Both the position numbers and the translations under genes were made by a program. A stretch of DNA of 64,000 bases, from assembly GCA_009841225.1 (NCBI GenBank), contig VXMF01000048.1:124001-188000 (forward strand). Reading direction: 5' to 3'. The notes under the pieces were generated by a model. That model ran no database searches, had not been told where the DNA came from, and was given only the letters and a program-made list of their open reading frames with translations. How positions within the stretch are numbered: the stretch's first letter is position 1; each line of letters begins with the position of its first letter. This document shows positions 1 through 9,008 of the stretch, piece by piece. The DNA is from Terriglobia bacterium. GTDB lineage: Bacteria > Acidobacteriota > Terriglobia > Bryobacterales > UBA6623.

Positions 1-449
1 CCTTCGTCAACCATTCCAGCGTCATCCGCAAAGGCTGGACAGAGAGCGCCTTCCTCACTGTCCGCGACCTGTCAGCGACTCTTCTCGACCTCGCGGGCGT
101 GGAGCACCCTGGGACAACCTACCAAGGCCGGCCGGTGCACGAGCTCGAAGGCGCCTCGTTCGCCCCGCTGCTGACCGAAGAGGGCGCAGACCTGAACCGG
201 CCCGACACCGTCTTCCTGTGGGAACACGACGGGCAAGTGGCTTTGGTCAAGGACAACTGGAAGTACTCGCGGTTGAAGTCGCCACATGGTCCCAGAGGAA
301 CAGCGCCGGGATGGCAGTTGTACAACATGATCGATGATCCAGGCGAGACCACAGACGTAAGCGCCGAACAGCCTGAGCTGGTCGCCGAGTTCAAGGGCGC
401 CTGGGAACGAGTGGCGTCTTCCGGAGAGATGATTCTCTACCCGGAATAG
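1..449 (+). CDS. Sulfatase, C-terminal part (5' end outside window)
   Basis: The open frame enters from the left edge in frame 3 (first full codon at position 3) and stops at TAG 447-449. The roughly 148 visible residues match the C-terminal subdomain of type I sulfatases: a segment on DLSATLLDLAGV (target company of the sulfatase core), a G-x-S-F-A-P-L-L element typical of sulfatases just before the C-terminal sheet, then a K-D-N-W-K-Y strand and the LYNMIDDPGETTDVS motif that precedes the terminal helix in arylsulfatase A-like enzymes. The catalytic Cys/Ser-x-Pro-x-Arg lies upstream of the window, so substrate class cannot be judged. It is one of seven sulfatase genes here. Confidence 0.85.
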   Translation, partial: FVNHSSVIRKGWTESAFLTVRDLSATLLDLAGVEHPGTTYQGRPVHELEGASFAPLLTEEGADLNRPDTVFLWEHDGQVALVKDNWKYSRLKSPHGPRGTAPGWQLYNMIDDPGETTDVSAEQPELVAEFKGAWERVASSGEMILYPE

Positions 450-761
450 CCCCGGCGGCCAAACACTCCTGCGCCACTGCTGGAGCGGCGACCCGGTGGA
501 AACGTTGTGAAAGAGTTTCGCGCTCATTGATTGCGACTCAAATGACCCGGATGCCCTTAAACAGGGCCCTGGAGCCCGCTAGAAGGGCCTTTCCGCGCCT
601 TTCGGTTAGGAGTTTGTGGCTTCGCTTGTTCCCAGCAGCTAACAGGCATCAAGCCTCTCTAGGCGCCAAAATCGACCCCGGCGTTCAATGCAGGGTGATG
701 GGCTCTGTTCTAATTGCCGGAGCGGGGTCCCTCCAGCCCGCTGAAGTACGCTGAGAAAGCC
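450..761. other. Intergenic, no gene seen
   Basis: No reading frame here looks like a protein by composition or motif. A 75-codon plus-strand frame (527-754) has Arg-rich, low-complexity content and is not called. No clear promoter or terminator was recognised. Confidence 0.5.
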
Positions 762-2864
762 ATGGGCGCTCGATCCCGGTCACGAGTGAGCCGCATTGCC
801 CTGACTGTGGCTGCGGTGACTTGGCTGGTCCCATCCGGAGCCGACGGCGCGAATCCCTACGGCAGCAATGATGCCTGGTTCAAAGTCGTTCCGAAGAAAT
901 ACCAGGAGCGCCCGGAATACGGCTTCGTCGAGGCTGATCCGGAGCTGCCCAACGTACTGCTCATCGGCGATTCGATTTCGATGCGCTACACGACCGGGGT
1001 GCGGAAGCAGTTGATGGGCGCAGCCAACTTGTATCGCGCGCCGGACAACTGCCGTTCGACCCGCCAGACGCTCGCCGAAATTGAAATCTATCTCGGCGAG
1101 GTGAAGTGGGACGTGATCCACTTCAACGCAGGGATCCACGACCTTACTCATCTTGACACCAATGGCAAGACCGCGCCGCCGCCCGAGGGCCGGCATCAGA
1201 TTCCGCTGAAAGACTACCGCGCCAACCTGGGGAAACTGATCGCGCGCCTGAAGGCGACGGGCGCAAAGTTGATCTGGGCCGCGTCGACGCCCATTGGCTC
1301 TGGGACGGAAAAGACCGGTATTCGCCGCGATCGCGATGTGGTCGCCTATAATGCCGCCGCGTTGGAGGCGGTCATTTCGCGTGGCGTCGCGGTGAACGAT
1401 CTCTACGAGGTCGCCAAACCCCAGGCGGACGCACTCCTCTCAGACGGCGTGCATCCGAACGCGGAAGGGAGCCGTGTTCTCGCCAACGCTGTCGCGGCGG
1501 CAATCCGAGATCAACTTGCCGAGTCAGCGTACGTCACCAAAACTGGACGCACGCTGATTTCCAACATCGGCAGTGAGCGGGCCACGCAGGGCAACGGCAA
1601 CAAGATCGTCACAGTCGGCGACAAAACCCATGTCGTCTGGCAAGACTCGATCGAGGAAGGCTACTTTGCCCGCGCGCGCACTCTGGACCGCAACTCGGGC
1701 GAGTGGTCAGCGGTTCAGACCCTGGGAAAAGGCCGTGACAACCACGCACGACCCACGATCACGGCCGACAGCAAAGGCTTCCTGCACGTCATCATCGGCG
1801 GGCACCATGACAGTCTGCAATACCGGCGAAGCATTCGCCCCAACGACTCTTCCGAATGGACGCCCATCCAGACTTTCGCGAAGACGACCTACCCCATACT
1901 CCTCTCCGGCCCAGACGACACGCTCTACATCACTGGCCGTCATGACCAGGGCTGGGCGGGCATGGATTTCTATGCAAAGCCTCCGGGCGGGGATTGGGAG
2001 TATCGCGGCCTGCTGGTGACGAAACAGGAGCGCTTCAAGTACTACGCCGCTTATCACAACGCGATGGCCTGGGGGCCGAAGAAGAAAACACTGCACATGT
2101 CGGTCGGGTTCTTTCTCGGAGACGCCAAGCGCGAGGGCGAGCACAACCGCGACCCCCAGGGTCTCGTCCAGGCTGTCGGCTACATGCGCAGCGACGACGC
2201 TGGCCAGAGCTGGACCAAGGCGGATGGAACGCTAATTGAGACCCCCGCCACCACGGACACCTTGGACTTGATCGACTACGGCGAGCGATCCCGCGACGCT
2301 ACCGACAAGCCCAAACCCGGCATTCAGCATTGCGGTCTCGCCGTCGATCAACAAGACCGACCCTATGTCGTGTACATTCGCCACACGCCGCAGCCTGGCG
2401 GGATCAACATGGTCACGCCCGACGGAAGGGGTGGATGGGCGAAACGTCCCCTGCGCGAGGAGATTGCCGAACGCTGGCCGGGCTTGGTTGCCGTGAACTG
2501 CAACGTCTCGATCACGCGCAACGATGTCATCAGCCTCGTGTTGATACTCGCGCCGTTGGAGCACCCGAGGGCCAATTGGAGTCCCGGCATCCACGGCCGT
2601 CCGGAATTCTGGCTAAGGGATGAGCCGAACATCCAACGGCTCGTCTGGCTCGAATCGCGCGACGGCGGCCGGACGTTTTCTTCGAGCGGCGTCATCCCTC
2701 ACCGGCCGGACCGCGGAACGCTCCTCCCCACGATGGAACGCCTGACCGGCTTTCACTCTCCTCCCGCAGGCAAACCGCCGCCGCTGCTCTACTTCGAAGG
2801 CCTCTCCCGCTACCGCAAACCCGGCGAACTGATCCAAAACGACGTGTTTTTCGTCGAGCGGTGA
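762..2864 (+). CDS. Exported SGNH/GDSL hydrolase fused to BNR-4 repeat domain
   Basis: A 700-residue protein. I chose ATG 762 rather than an upstream in-frame start (714) because it gives a clean signal peptide (basic SRSRVSR, then a hydrophobic stretch ending near residue 30). The N-terminal third is an SGNH hydrolase: Ser nucleophile in IGDSIS (about residue 71), an N-A-G-I-H-D block, and the catalytic D-G-V-H-P near residue 230. The rest resembles BNR-4/sialidase-like beta-propeller repeats (HVVWQD, ARPTITADSKG, DDAGQSWTKAD, ESRDGGRTFSSSG). The family pattern is a secreted esterase attached to a carbohydrate-binding or hydrolase-like propeller. It lies beside sulfatases, so a role in de-acylating a polysaccharide is plausible but inferred. 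The downstream sulfatase is convergent, with a 16-base gap. Confidence 0.8.
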   Translation: MGARSRSRVSRIALTVAAVTWLVPSGADGANPYGSNDAWFKVVPKKYQERPEYGFVEADPELPNVLLIGDSISMRYTTGVRKQLMGAANLYRAPDNCRSTRQTLAEIEIYLGEVKWDVIHFNAGIHDLTHLDTNGKTAPPPEGRHQIPLKDYRANLGKLIARLKATGAKLIWAASTPIGSGTEKTGIRRDRDVVAYNAAALEAVISRGVAVNDLYEVAKPQADALLSDGVHPNAEGSRVLANAVAAAIRDQLAESAYVTKTGRTLISNIGSERATQGNGNKIVTVGDKTHVVWQDSIEEGYFARARTLDRNSGEWSAVQTLGKGRDNHARPTITADSKGFLHVIIGGHHDSLQYRRSIRPNDSSEWTPIQTFAKTTYPILLSGPDDTLYITGRHDQGWAGMDFYAKPPGGDWEYRGLLVTKQERFKYYAAYHNAMAWGPKKKTLHMSVGFFLGDAKREGEHNRDPQGLVQAVGYMRSDDAGQSWTKADGTLIETPATTDTLDLIDYGERSRDATDKPKPGIQHCGLAVDQQDRPYVVYIRHTPQPGGINMVTPDGRGGWAKRPLREEIAERWPGLVAVNCNVSITRNDVISLVLILAPLEHPRANWSPGIHGRPEFWLRDEPNIQRLVWLESRDGGRTFSSSGVIPHRPDRGTLLPTMERLTGFHSPPAGKPPPLLYFEGLSRYRKPGELIQNDVFFVER

Positions 2865-2880
2865 CCGCCGAGCCTTTCTA

Positions 2881-4413
2881 CTATTGATCTCTTGCTCCAC
2901 GGTCTAGGCGCTCATATGCTTGTGGATCAGATCCGCGAACGGCTCGCCATATGGGGTAGTGGTCAAATACTTGACCGTCGCTTCGCATACGTGGGTCGTT
3001 CGTTTGCTTTAAGTACTTTTCCAATCGAGCCGACAATGCTTCTTTGTGACCCTTATACCTGGCCTGAGCAGCAACGTTCACCATTTGTGCCGGGTCTCTC
3101 TTGAGATCATAGAGTTCCTCAGCGGGCCGCTTGCCAAATGACAGCTCGTGCAGCCGAGGTATCTCGTCTTTGCGTTCGAGCATGTACGTTCTTGTCGGGC
3201 TCGGATCGACATCCTTGAATTCTCTTCCTACCGGCCAGCGATCCGGAGCGAAATTACGAATATAGAGAAAATCTTTGGTCCGAATAGCACGCGAAGGATA
3301 GCCCCTTCTGTTTTCACGGATACGAGCATAAACCGAATGCGCCTCGCGGCCGTAGTAAGTGGCGTCGCGATCGGGATCTACCCAGCCCTGTTTACTCGAG
3401 GTCAGCAAAGGCAGGAGGCTCTTGCCCGTCATGTCGGGATGAGGTTTCAAGCCCGCGGCCTCAAGAAATGTGGGCGCAAGATCAACGAGATTCGTAAAAT
3501 CATGAATCACTCTGCCGCCACGCACGCCCTTCGGCCAGCTGATCGCGAGCGGCATTCGCGCACCGTAATCGTACATATCAGCCTTTCCGCGCGGAAACGG
3601 TAGTCCGTTGTCACTGGTCACTACGACGATTGTATTTTCAGCTCTGCCCGTTTCCTCAAGCAGCTTCAAGTTGGTCTCGATCAATTGATCGAACCGCTGC
3701 ACTTCGAAGTAGTAGTCGAGGATATCCTCACGGACTATCGGCACGTCCGGGAGAAAAGGAGGCACCTCAACGTCCTCCACATCCATGCCTGATCGGGCGC
3801 CTGATCCCGCTTCAAAAGGTCGATGCGCATCGCGCGAACCTTGCCAGAAGCAAAACGGTTTGTCGTCCGGCAAGTGTTTGAGAAAACTCTGGAAATTGTC
3901 TGTCGCTGGTCCGGCCGGATTGTGCGGCCATCCTCCCGCTTCTATGCTTCCCGGCGACCATACTTTAGAGTGACTGCCCACATGGTATCCGGCCTCCTCA
4001 AGCATGAACGGATACACGCTGTATAGGTCCTTGTGGAGAGTGCCACGCAAGTTGGCAGCCTCCCCAAGTCGCCAGAAGTCCTGACCAGTAAGGATCGCAG
4101 AGCGTGACGGGCTACAGGAAGGAACCGAGCAAAAGGCATTCGTAAAAAGCACACCGTTTGCTGCAATCCGGTCGAATGCGGATGTCTTGACGACCTTGTC
4201 ACCGTAGGCTCCTGCATGAACCCAGGAGACATCGTCTGAAATCATGAAAAGTATGTTGGGGCGGGCGTCTCCTTCTGCGAAAGCGGTCTGCGGGCAGAAG
4301 ACGGCTGTTCCGAGCAGTGCCATGATAGCTGCCGCAACGCTTGCTTCAGGGGACCTTGGCTTGATTACAGGCGACAGTTTGAAACTGCTTTTTTCACCGT
4401 GGACGTCTGGCAT
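2881..4413 (-). CDS. Exported sulfatase, heparan N-sulfatase-like
   Basis: A 510-residue type I sulfatase. ATG 4413 is used; an in-frame TTG directly before it is the only longer option. A hydrophobic segment ending in AFA (about residues 28-47) is a probable signal peptide. The metal-binding D-D follows NILFMIS, and the formylglycine motif C-S-P-S-R-S is at about residue 100, so the catalytic Cys must be oxidised by a maturase not found in this window. SDNGLPFPRGK supplies the second metal-site Asp/Asn and the Lys region. The layout around SKVWSPG resembles the heparan N-sulfatase (SGSH) group, but the substrate is inferred. Genes on both sides are also catabolic and exported. Confidence 0.88.
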   Translation of the reverse strand: MPDVHGEKSSFKLSPVIKPRSPEASVAAAIMALLGTAVFCPQTAFAEGDARPNILFMISDDVSWVHAGAYGDKVVKTSAFDRIAANGVLFTNAFCSVPSCSPSRSAILTGQDFWRLGEAANLRGTLHKDLYSVYPFMLEEAGYHVGSHSKVWSPGSIEAGGWPHNPAGPATDNFQSFLKHLPDDKPFCFWQGSRDAHRPFEAGSGARSGMDVEDVEVPPFLPDVPIVREDILDYYFEVQRFDQLIETNLKLLEETGRAENTIVVVTSDNGLPFPRGKADMYDYGARMPLAISWPKGVRGGRVIHDFTNLVDLAPTFLEAAGLKPHPDMTGKSLLPLLTSSKQGWVDPDRDATYYGREAHSVYARIRENRRGYPSRAIRTKDFLYIRNFAPDRWPVGREFKDVDPSPTRTYMLERKDEIPRLHELSFGKRPAEELYDLKRDPAQMVNVAAQARYKGHKEALSARLEKYLKQTNDPRMRSDGQVFDHYPIWRAVRGSDPQAYERLDRGARDQ

Positions 4414-4785
4414 CAACGATCATCATAGGCGCTCAGCGGAAAGATGTTGGGATATCGAGATCCACCGAGCTTCCACTAGCTGCCGACCAAAGCGCCCAAG
4501 GTCGGTCTCGACGAGGAGGCCGTACGACTGCAGAGATGACAGCCATCCCGCTAACCTTGCGCATCCCTGCCACAGCCCGAACCCCTATGAACGGGGACCG
4601 AGCGCTCGATCCAAAGGGTCTAGCGCGCCCTCCGGACTATCGTTTGCTCAAGTGCTCGTTTGCGCTAGTTGTGCGAGCTGACGCTGCTCAGCAGCGAAAT
4701 CGGGCCATCTAGTCGGCCAGACGATCAACCACGACAATATCCTCTCCAAGCTCGGGCAAGGCGGCGCTAGCTGGATGTCCGTTGG
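4414..4785. other. Intergenic between two minus-strand sulfatases, no gene seen
   Basis: No recognisable gene or RNA. On the minus strand, just past the sulfatase stop at 4786, a short second-frame tail stays open to a stop near 4709. It has no start of its own and I treat it as chance. Confidence 0.45.
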
Positions 4786-6060
4786 TCAGTAGCTTAGATT
4801 CAATGCGTCGCGGAAGCTCTCCCGGGTCGCGGCGGCCTCGGCTGTGATCTCGGCGCCAGCAAGCGGGTTCTGCTCGAGGATGTCGTTCTCCCAATCGAAG
4901 AATCGGCCGTCATCGTAGAGCTTGTAGCGACGGTTGTGGACGTAGCGTCTCTCGGTAATGTTCGGAAACTGCGCGCGGTAGTCCGTGAAGATCCACTCAC
5001 GCTCGTGTTCCGCTTCGCCGCGAAAGACCGGAAGCAGACTGTGGCCGTCGAAGATCCGGTCGCTCGGGAGCTTGGCGTCGGCTGCGTCGGCGAGCGTCGG
5101 CAGCACGTCGGTGAAGTCGACCAGAGCGTTTGAAACACCGGGCTCAATGACTCCCGGCCACGAGGCGATGAAAGGCACATGCGAGCCATGGTCGATCGTC
5201 TTCCCCTTGCCGCCGCGGATCTTGGTTCCGTCTTGCATCACGCTGGTGATCGCGCCGGGCGTTCCGTTGTCGCCGGTTAGCAGTACCAACGTATCGTCTC
5301 GAATTCCGAGCTGGTCGAGCTTGGCGAGCGTCTTTCCGACCATCTTGTCGACGTAGGCGACCATGGCTGCGAAGTGTGCTTTGTCTTCGGCGTGGCGGTC
5401 GCCGCGCCAGCCGTCGCTATCAGGTGTCGGGACGAAGGGCGCGTGGACGAGGACCATCGAGTAGTAGATGAAGAACGGCTGATCGCTCTGCATTGCTTCG
5501 AGCACGAAGTCGTTCAATAGGTCGGGACCGTACCTGCCTTGGCGGGTCTTGCCGTCGTCGTTGCGGCTCGACAGCGAGGGGTCCGCGTAGCGGCTTCCCT
5601 TGTCGCCGAGGTACCAGACCAAGTAGTCGTCGAAGCCGGCGTCGCCTGGGGTTTGGCCTTGATGCAGGCAACAGCCGCCGCCGCGGTTCCACACGAGGTC
5701 GTGCCCCCAGAGTTGCCACTTGCCGGCGACGTGGGTGCGATACCCGGCATCCTGCAAGATGTTGGCGAAGGTGAGCTCGTCTTTGGGCAGGACTCCCCAC
5801 TTGGTGTAGTTACGAGCGTTGTAGCGACCGGTCATCAGCTTCACCCGCGACGGCGAGCACAGCGGCATGGCGTAGGCGTGGGTGAAGCGCAGACCCGACT
5901 CAGCGAGGCGATCGAGGCTGGGGGTGTCGTAGGAGGCTCCGCCGTACGAGCCCAGGGTCTCGTAGCCGAGGTCGTCGACAAGGATCAGGATGATGTTGGG
6001 GCTCACCGGAAGGACAGGCGCGGCGAGCAGCAGCGTTGCGATGAGGACTCGACGGGTCAC
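4786..6060 (-). CDS. Exported sulfatase
   Basis: A 424-residue type I sulfatase. The frame is open further upstream, but I place the start at GTG 6060. This gives a short basic N-terminus and hydrophobic signal sequence (RRVLIATLLLAAP) directly before the conserved NIILILVDDLGYE core, and falls 4 bases after the stop of the upstream esterase gene, so translation is probably coupled. The formylglycine motif C-S-P-S-R is at about residue 68, followed by LMTGRY. TGDNGTPGAI carries the distal metal ligands. The final LNLSY is a common sulfatase ending. Forming an operon with the esterase-lactonase fusion suggests both act on one esterified, sulfated carbohydrate. Confidence 0.88.
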   Translation of the reverse strand: MTRRVLIATLLLAAPVLPVSPNIILILVDDLGYETLGSYGGASYDTPSLDRLAESGLRFTHAYAMPLCSPSRVKLMTGRYNARNYTKWGVLPKDELTFANILQDAGYRTHVAGKWQLWGHDLVWNRGGGCCLHQGQTPGDAGFDDYLVWYLGDKGSRYADPSLSSRNDDGKTRQGRYGPDLLNDFVLEAMQSDQPFFIYYSMVLVHAPFVPTPDSDGWRGDRHAEDKAHFAAMVAYVDKMVGKTLAKLDQLGIRDDTLVLLTGDNGTPGAITSVMQDGTKIRGGKGKTIDHGSHVPFIASWPGVIEPGVSNALVDFTDVLPTLADAADAKLPSDRIFDGHSLLPVFRGEAEHEREWIFTDYRAQFPNITERRYVHNRRYKLYDDGRFFDWENDILEQNPLAGAEITAEAAATRESFRDALNLSY

Positions 6061-6064
6061 TGCT

Positions 6065-7816
6065 CTACAGCCCAGGCCGAGGCGGCTGGAACGGCTCCCA
6101 ATGCCGCACCCCGCTCGCTTGAAGCTTCCTGCGGAAAAGCTTCGTCGACGCGGTCGCGTAGAGAGTCTTGAGCTCCGGTCCGGCGAAGACGACGTTTGAA
6201 ACGAACTCCTTCGTCGGCTTCCGAATAATCCCCACCACGGGCCCTTTGTCGTTACAGACCTGCACCCCAAGATCCGTCGCCACGAACAGGTGCCCGTCGT
6301 CGGCGATCGTCATGCCGTCCGCGCGCGACTGGCTGTTCTTATCCCAGGTCTCCAGCCGAAAGAACTCTTCGCCGTACGCCAGCGAGCCGTCGGGCTCGAT
6401 CTGGAACGACCACACAAACTTCTTGCGCGAGTCGTTCACCATCAGCATCGACTGATCGGGCGAGAGCATCAACCCGTTCAAGAAGCCCGAATTGGGATCC
6501 TCGAACACGATCCGCGCCTCGCCGCCCTTGGGCACGAACCAGACGCGCTTCGTCCAGGGGCTCGAGAAGTACAGGTCACCCTTGGCGTTGATCACGATGT
6601 CATTGGGCTGAGCGCCCTCGGCGATCACCTCTTCTTCCATCGTCTCGACGTCGATCGCGACAATCTGCTCGGTCTTGCGGCGGCAGGTGTAGAGCCGCCC
6701 GTCAGGGCCGAACATGAGCCCGTTCGTCCAGCCCGTGTTGTCTTTGAATAGGCTGACCTCGCTGGTCTTGGCGTCAACGCGGAAGATCTTGCTCTCGCGA
6801 ACGTCCGAGAAATAGACGTCCCCGTTGGGCGCCACAGCCGGCCCCTCTAGGAACGTATGCCCCTCGCTGACGAGCTCCCAGTCGTGCTCGGGTTCAAGGA
6901 AATCGAGTATCGACGGCGGGCGCTTGAAGGTTTTCTCACGCGAAGGCTCGATCGGGGTTTCCCAATCGCGCCAGAGCCAGCGCAAGGCGTCGGGCAAGAT
7001 CGGCAGGCCGTGGACTTTGTTGTGCCCCTCCTCGCCGGCAACCCACTTGTGGTCGTAGCCGGCCCAGTGCAGTGCGCTCCGGAGCGATTGATTTGCCAGC
7101 CAAAACGAGCCCGAGAACAAATCGAGATCGTTGGAGCCGTCTTGCAGGAAGACTCGCAGCGGCTTGGGCTCCATCTTGCGAACCCGGCTCTGGTAGATGT
7201 CGGCGCCGCGTATGTTCACGTAGCTTCCGATGAAGCTCAACACACGTCGAAACACGTCCGGGCGGTTCCAGGCCGCGGTGAACGACGCCTGCCCGCCCCC
7301 GCTCGAGCCGCCGATCCCGCGAAGGTTCGGGTCGTCGGTGAGGTTGTAGTCCCTGGCAACCTCGGGCAGAATCTCTTCCACGATGAACCTGGCGTAGTCG
7401 CCGCTTGTCGAGGCGTACTCATAGTTGCGGTTGAGCCGAGGCTTAAGGCCGGGGCTTCGAGCCGGCAGCATGCCGGGGTTGACGAAGATCCCGATCGTCA
7501 CCGGCATGTCGCCTTTCGCAATCAAGTTGTCGAACACGATCGGAGTGAGCCAGCCGTTCCCCACGTTTGACGCCCATTTGACGCCGTCTTGGAAGACCAT
7601 CACCGCCGCGGGCTTCGAAGCATCGTACTGCGCGGGCACGTAGACCCAGTAGTCGCGCACCGTACCGGGAAAGATCGTCCCCGCGCTGGTCCAGCTGTGT
7701 TTGGTGACGGTTCCCTTGGGGACGCCGGGTTGGACCTTCGAGTCTGGCCCGAGCTCGTACTCGGCCGCGAAGGCGAACGAGGCACAGATCAGGAGAACCG
7801 ACAGCGAGCGTTGCAT
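6065..7816 (-). CDS. Exported esterase fused to SMP-30/gluconolactonase-type propeller
   Basis: A 583-residue two-domain protein with signal peptide (MQRSLSVLLICASFAFA). Residues about 20-300 are an esterase D/CE1-like alpha/beta hydrolase: nucleophile elbow G-G-S-S-G-G near residue 172 and the catalytic His in EEGHNKVHG. Residues about 310-560 form an SMP-30/gluconolactonase/LRE beta-propeller (EGPAVAPNGDVYFSD, NGLMFGPDGRLY, QPNDIVINAKGDLYFSS, RADGMTIADDGHL), retaining the acidic and Asn residues that bind the metal in that family. A natural reading is that it cleaves an ester and then handles a sugar lactone. It is first in a pair with the sulfatase at 4786-6060 (4-base gap). A stand-alone SMP-30 paralogue lies at 54603. 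Confidence 0.85.
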   Translation of the reverse strand: MQRSLSVLLICASFAFAAEYELGPDSKVQPGVPKGTVTKHSWTSAGTIFPGTVRDYWVYVPAQYDASKPAAVMVFQDGVKWASNVGNGWLTPIVFDNLIAKGDMPVTIGIFVNPGMLPARSPGLKPRLNRNYEYASTSGDYARFIVEEILPEVARDYNLTDDPNLRGIGGSSGGGQASFTAAWNRPDVFRRVLSFIGSYVNIRGADIYQSRVRKMEPKPLRVFLQDGSNDLDLFSGSFWLANQSLRSALHWAGYDHKWVAGEEGHNKVHGLPILPDALRWLWRDWETPIEPSREKTFKRPPSILDFLEPEHDWELVSEGHTFLEGPAVAPNGDVYFSDVRESKIFRVDAKTSEVSLFKDNTGWTNGLMFGPDGRLYTCRRKTEQIVAIDVETMEEEVIAEGAQPNDIVINAKGDLYFSSPWTKRVWFVPKGGEARIVFEDPNSGFLNGLMLSPDQSMLMVNDSRKKFVWSFQIEPDGSLAYGEEFFRLETWDKNSQSRADGMTIADDGHLFVATDLGVQVCNDKGPVVGIIRKPTKEFVSNVVFAGPELKTLYATASTKLFRRKLQASGVRHWEPFQPPRPGL

Positions 7817-8333
7817 GCTGGCAGGATTGTAGCCAACCCGTCGGGTGAAGGGCCGTGACCGGTCAACGCGGCAGGCGATCGCGAGTAGCTAACAGCGAGA
7901 GAAGGAAGGGTTTAGGAGTGGTTCGCTCGGTTGGTGTTGGGAAATCCCGTTCCATCAATCGGTCGGGGTTGTTTCCCGACTGAGAACGCCAAATCCGCCC
8001 TAACAGCGCCGTGTGCACTACGCCGCTGTCCGCTGACCATCGACGTCAACTTCCGAGATGTCGGTTCGCGGGGCATGATCTTAACGATGGGGTAGCCAGG
8101 AAAGCGCCAGCATTTCCGTTATCGGCTATCGCCTCCGTGGCAAGTGCGTGAGCCGGCGCAGCCGTTCGTGATGACGTCGGCGGTGGACTGCGTTCAGTTT
8201 GTCGCGTGCAGCCCTCGCAACGAAAGTTGGGCAGGGAGAGCACGGCTCATCGTTGCACGGCAGGAGAATGGCCGGTCAAGGTGACGGAGAATTGGCTGCG
8301 GCTAGCTTCACGCCGCTTCAATGATGCGTGGCT
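7817..8333. other. Intergenic, no gene; imperfect inverted repeat
   Basis: No convincing gene. The only structure I see is an imperfect inverted repeat with 9-base arms at 7936-7944 and 7972-7980 (one mismatch, 27-base spacer), upstream of the esterase-lactonase gene. It could be a regulator site or a stem, but nothing else supports it. Confidence 0.35.
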
Positions 8334-9008
8334 CTATGTCGCTTTGGTGCGGGCTTCTTCCAACAGCCTGCGCGCCCGAGCAGGGTTGTAGACTCCGCAC
8401 GGACAGAAGCGGGCCAGGGTGGTTACCGCTTGGTCCGGCGTGCGACGCCCTTCCCGCACCATGTCAAGCATCTTGCGGGCCATGTTAAAGGACACCATGC
8501 CGTGGCCGCACATCGTGGCCAGTTCCAGAACCTGGCTGTTCGGCAGGTGATCGTGCGGGTCCGTGAAGCCCAGCGAGTACTCGACGCTGTGGCGGTGGAT
8601 GCCGCAGCACTGCGCCACTTCCTTGGCACCGCTCACTGAGGTGCTGAGGTTGACCGACAGGCCCAGGTCGGCATCCACGACTTCTTGCAGGCATGCCCTG
8701 GCGTTCTCCTCGGAGTCGAACACTGCTGCTGCCGTGCCGGGCTTGTTGACGCCCTCGATCACTCCCTCCCAATCCGGGGAGAGGTCACGGTTCCAGTGGG
8801 AACGCGGGTCGAGGTGCCGCTCAGGCTTGAAGCTTCCACGATTTCCGTTGCCCATGTTGACCGGGCTGTGGCGGGCGCAGATGCGCAAGAAAGCCTTTTG
8901 CTTCTCGACCGCGCCCTCGTCGTTCTTGCCAGGAGAAGGAATGCAAAACAAGATGAAGTCGTCTCGGAAGGACTCGGACTTGCCGTAGCGGTGGAGTGTA
9001 TTGGTCAT
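8334..9008 (-). CDS. Cys/His-rich protein of unknown function coupled to a ferredoxin
   Basis: A 224-residue soluble protein with no signal peptide that I do not recognise. It is rich in Cys and His arranged in short clusters: Q-C-C-G-I-H-R-H (about residue 136), M-C-G-H-G-M (about 171) and F-C-P-C-G-V (about 202), with three more isolated Cys. Such clusters often bind Fe-S or zinc, but no known motif fits cleanly. Its ATG overlaps the stop of the ferredoxin gene at 9005-9820 in an ATGA arrangement, implying coupled translation and a shared job. A radical or redox enzyme receiving electrons from that ferredoxin is a guess. No other gene belongs to the pair. Confidence 0.75.
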   Translation of the reverse strand: MTNTLHRYGKSESFRDDFILFCIPSPGKNDEGAVEKQKAFLRICARHSPVNMGNGNRGSFKPERHLDPRSHWNRDLSPDWEGVIEGVNKPGTAAAVFDSEENARACLQEVVDADLGLSVNLSTSVSGAKEVAQCCGIHRHSVEYSLGFTDPHDHLPNSQVLELATMCGHGMVSFNMARKMLDMVREGRRTPDQAVTTLARFCPCGVYNPARARRLLEEARTKAT

